From contig CM067510.1 of the NCBI GenBank assembly GCA_034509495.1, positions 32,234,250-32,298,249 of the forward strand: 64,000 nt of DNA, in the 5' to 3' direction. Made by a program: the position numbers and the translations under genes. This DNA comes from Acestrorhynchus altus. Lineage: Eukaryota > Chordata > Actinopteri > Characiformes > Acestrorhynchidae. The notes beneath the pieces were generated by a model that worked only from the letters and a program-made list of their open reading frames with translations, did no database searches and was not told where the DNA came from. Each line of letters starts with the position of its first letter. Within the stretch, counting starts at the first letter, position 1. Positions 55,101 through 59,212 of the stretch are shown one piece after another.

Positions 55101-58100
55101 GTGCTCCAGTGCTGCTTCTGATGGCAGCAGAACCACAGAGAGGTGTGTGTGGATGCCTGAGGAGTCTACCTCGAAGAAGATTCGTGTAAAATTTTATTTT
55201 TTTTATGAAAAGGTTGGATACTTTTGTTTGTCAAGACTGACCCTATAACGGAACATATACCAACACACAAACTGATATCGTCTACAGGAACAAAAATACA
55301 AGACCCCGACCCCCTGTGAACATTGTTCCTGTATCATAAAAGCCCAACAAGGCTTTTAAAACTTTTTAAATTTAAAACCATCATTAGATAAACATGAAAC
55401 CATGGATCGTTTATTTCAAGCAGTTTGATCAACCGAGTGGTCGGCCTTTAGTGCTCTCAGGTATCTGACCGTAACCATGGCCCAGGGTTGTTCTCCATCA
55501 GTCTTCACTGTAGGACCTGACATCACTCTATTACTAGCGTTGACTCGTTTATTGATCTGTGTTTCAGTTTCCTATACAGCGATATGATCACATACACAAC
55601 GGCCTTTCTTTGACTAGCCCGAGCGTAAAGCAGGTGTTTGCGCCGTGTTCAGAAATTGATGGAAAATTGCCACTGGATGGCGGAACATGATTTATGGGAC
55701 ATTATTACATGTGAGACGGAAGGCAGTCCAGCAAATTTGAACTCGCAGGGAAAGCCGGTGGTCAGGCGGACGTTATTTATTGATGGAAGGATGAATGAAT
55801 TGTTAAACATTCCACCTTAAATCAGAAGAAATAATTATAATTTGATTTTAAAATATTCCAAACCTGCGATATATAAGAAATGTATTTGTTATTATTTACT
55901 CATAATTTGCTGGATTAATATAGCAGCTTATCTAGAACTGTGATTGGACTGCATTCCCAGTTTGTAAATACGGCTGCCGCGATTAGTTGAGGTAATCGAT
56001 GACATCGACGCTGAAAATACTTTGACTGGGTTCCCACAGGACCACCACAGAGCATATATGATGTGGGTGGTGGGTCATTCTCAGCACTGCAGTCACACTG
56101 ACATGGTGGTGGTGTGTTAGTGTGTGTTGCTGGTACGAGTGGATCAGACGCAGCAGTGCTGCTGGAGTGTTTAAACCCCTCAGTGTCACTGCTGGACTGA
56201 GAACAGTCCACCAACCAGAAACGTCCAGCCGACAGCATCCTGCGGGCAGCGTCCCGTGAGCACTAATGAAGGACTAGAGTGACTGCAGTGCTGAGAATGA
56301 CCCACCACCCACATCATAGCTGCTCTGTGGGGTCCTGATCATTGAAGATCAGGGTGAAAGGAGGAGAATAAAGCCAGTCTGGACTCCTGTGATCGTTTGG
56401 ATTTGAGTTTGTATGTTGTCACCTTCTGCTCCATCATTATTGAAGGGAGGTCAGATGATTGTTCAGCCGGGCGATGGTCTGTGGGTGAAGTGAGCGAATG
56501 AGGAAGTGTGCGTGGGCGTACCTTGCGCTAGGTGAGCGGTCTGTTTGGTATGCGAATTCCACGTCTTGATTGTCAGATTGTCAGCGTCCTGTAATTTGAG
56601 GAGATCGCTCTCTGACTGAATGATACGCCGTCTTTATCTCGAGCAGCCTCGCAGGAAGCGGCTGCCTCTTGATGGGGGAAAATTACTTTGATCAACACAC
56701 TCATTAACTCTGTTGCGTGCCCCCCTCCCTTCGCTGAAACGTCAACAGATTGCCATCGTGCATCTGTCCGTCACGCTGGAACAAGCCTTCATCTCCGCCT
56801 GTCTGTTCCAGAGTGCTGCCGATTGTTGTTGGAATTTGAATTTGAACGCTTTTAGCTGATGTTTATTGTTAACCAAGCTTTGCTCTAACAGTGCGTTTGG
56901 AACAACGTGTCTGAGTGAGTGTCTGGGGGTCTGAGGAACGGTGGTACACGGGTTCACGGCCTCCCATTCTAATGAAGGTATTCAGCTACTTTACCGCAGT
57001 ACGGATGTGCAAATGCACACAGCTTGTCTAGTCCCTGTAGAGAAGTACCGCCAAAAGAATAGGAACGCTGTAGAGCAGATAGTTATGACTCTGTTGGTCC
57101 CGACCTCTCTGAGGCTTTTGTCGCTGATGCCGTTCTTGGAGAGCAGAGGCGGTTCCTCTAACGGGGATTAAACCCTTTGACCTTTGACTTCAGTACCGAC
57201 AGTGAGCAGGTGACCCGTTACTTTATCCACATCGTTTACTGACCAAACGATACATTTAAATACGGAAAGCTTTCTTTCTGTATTTCTTTCTTTCTTTCTG
57301 CATTTCTTTCTTTCTTTCTGCATTTCTTTCTTTCTTTCTGCATTTCTTTCTGCATTTCTTTCTTTCTGCATTTCTTTCTTTCTTTCTGCATTTCTTTCTT
57401 TCTGCATTTCTTTCTTTCTGCATTTCTTTCTGCGTTTCTTTCTGCATTTCTTTCTTTCTTTCTGCATTTCTTTCTTTCTTTCTTTCTTTCTTTCTGCATT
57501 TCTTTCTTTCTTTCTGCATTTCTTTCTGCATTTCTTTCTTTCTTTCTGCATTTCTTTCTTTCTTTCTGTGACACAATGAATCAAATACTTAACAGGTCAA
57601 TTGAATATAGAACTCTAGTTTTAGCTGTAATCTCACACACTTTCCCAGCTCGTACAGCCGTAGTGATTGTTCACCGCAGTGATGAGGAGAAAGATACAAC
57701 AGAAGGGCACTATATTACTGTACGTTACTAATTTTCGTCCACGGAGAGGCTTGTATACGCTTGACACTTACACTTCAAGGGCACTTGTCAGTGTATTAGC
57801 TCTGCTTTATTGATTTCACAGTGCTGAAGTGCAGGGCTGGGGGCACTGAGCATATGTCCACAGTTTGTGTGATGCTGAGACTGAAGGGCATGGACGTTCC
57901 ACACTCTGTGAAAACTCCCTAAAGGACACAGTGTGTGTTCAACAGCTCACCTCATTTGCTTCGGCACAGCCATTGTATCTCAACGATTATAGAACCAGTT
58001 CTGGATAATGGCTGCTTTACCTCCCATTAATGTTCTCCCACTGGTCTTCTTTCTGTGAGTACTTTGTGGATGCACTGTATCAATGGACCGTAAATACGGG

Positions 58101-59171
58101 AAAAAAAAGTTCTAGAAGATTATATGTTAAAAAAACATTTGTGGCTCGTGATACATCACAAAGACTTGCTGTCTTGGTCACAGATGCGCCAGCAAGACGC
58201 GCACCAACAATGTGTCCTCTTTTGAACTCTGGTATGTCCCCCATAATGTTGTGTTCATTGCAATATTTTGAGCAAAACTGTGCTCTTACCTGCTAATTGA
58301 ACCTTCACACTCTGCTCTTACTGGTTCAATGACCAATTAATGAAGATTGACCACCAGGCTGCTCCAATTTAGCCATGAAACCTCCCACAATAAAATGACA
58401 GCTGTTTCCGTTTCATTGTCCAACCCCTGTACGTGTCTGTATACAGTGACATTGGTGTTCCAGAAGCTTGGCGGTTCTTGATGGGTTGTTCCTGTACCAT
58501 TTGAACGTCTCTACTATCAGCTAAGGGTGATGATTTGGATCTTCTTGCTGACCATGAGCTGGTGGCTATAACGCCTATCTTGAAAAGTTCAAAGGCTACA
58601 AGAAATGAAATCCGATCCTCCTCCTCGTACCTGCGCTGAGCTCCGTGACTTTCCGTTTGCACCCTTTTTCTGTGGTCATGGCTTTGGAACTTTGAGCACC
58701 AATTATGAATAATCTGCATATGTTGATTAAAATTCACGGTCCTTCAGAAAGGCCTAAAAAAGTCAAACCTTCTCTAATAAATACACGTGTTTGTAGCCTC
58801 TGAAAACGAAATGAAATCAAATGGGTCCAGCGCAGGACAAAGTTCTTCACGGCTAGTTGTGTCTTTAAAAAAGACAAACACAACAGTCTGCAATAATGAA
58901 AGACATAATGGGACTTAATGATGAGGTGCGCAATCAACAGCGTGTGTCTGTGGAGCGTTCGGAGAACGGAGAGGAGTCGTCTTTAAAGAAACAGCCAAGA
59001 TTGCTGCCTTTGTTGTTGCAGCACTCGTTGGAAAGTTTTCTGAAACCCAGAGAACAAATCAATTTTTGCTACATGCCCCGATCAATAAGAAGGTAAGAGG
59101 AATGTCTCTCCGCTATTATAGCCACGAACTGACGACGGGTTTTGTTTTGTCTGCTTGCATTGACGTGCGTG

Positions 59172-59212
<41 letters not shown>

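Noticed and set aside
57168..57584. Three overlapping Lys/Glu/Arg-rich minus-strand ORFs of up to 138 codons
   Set aside because: They are translations of the TTTC/TTTCTGCA microsatellite.
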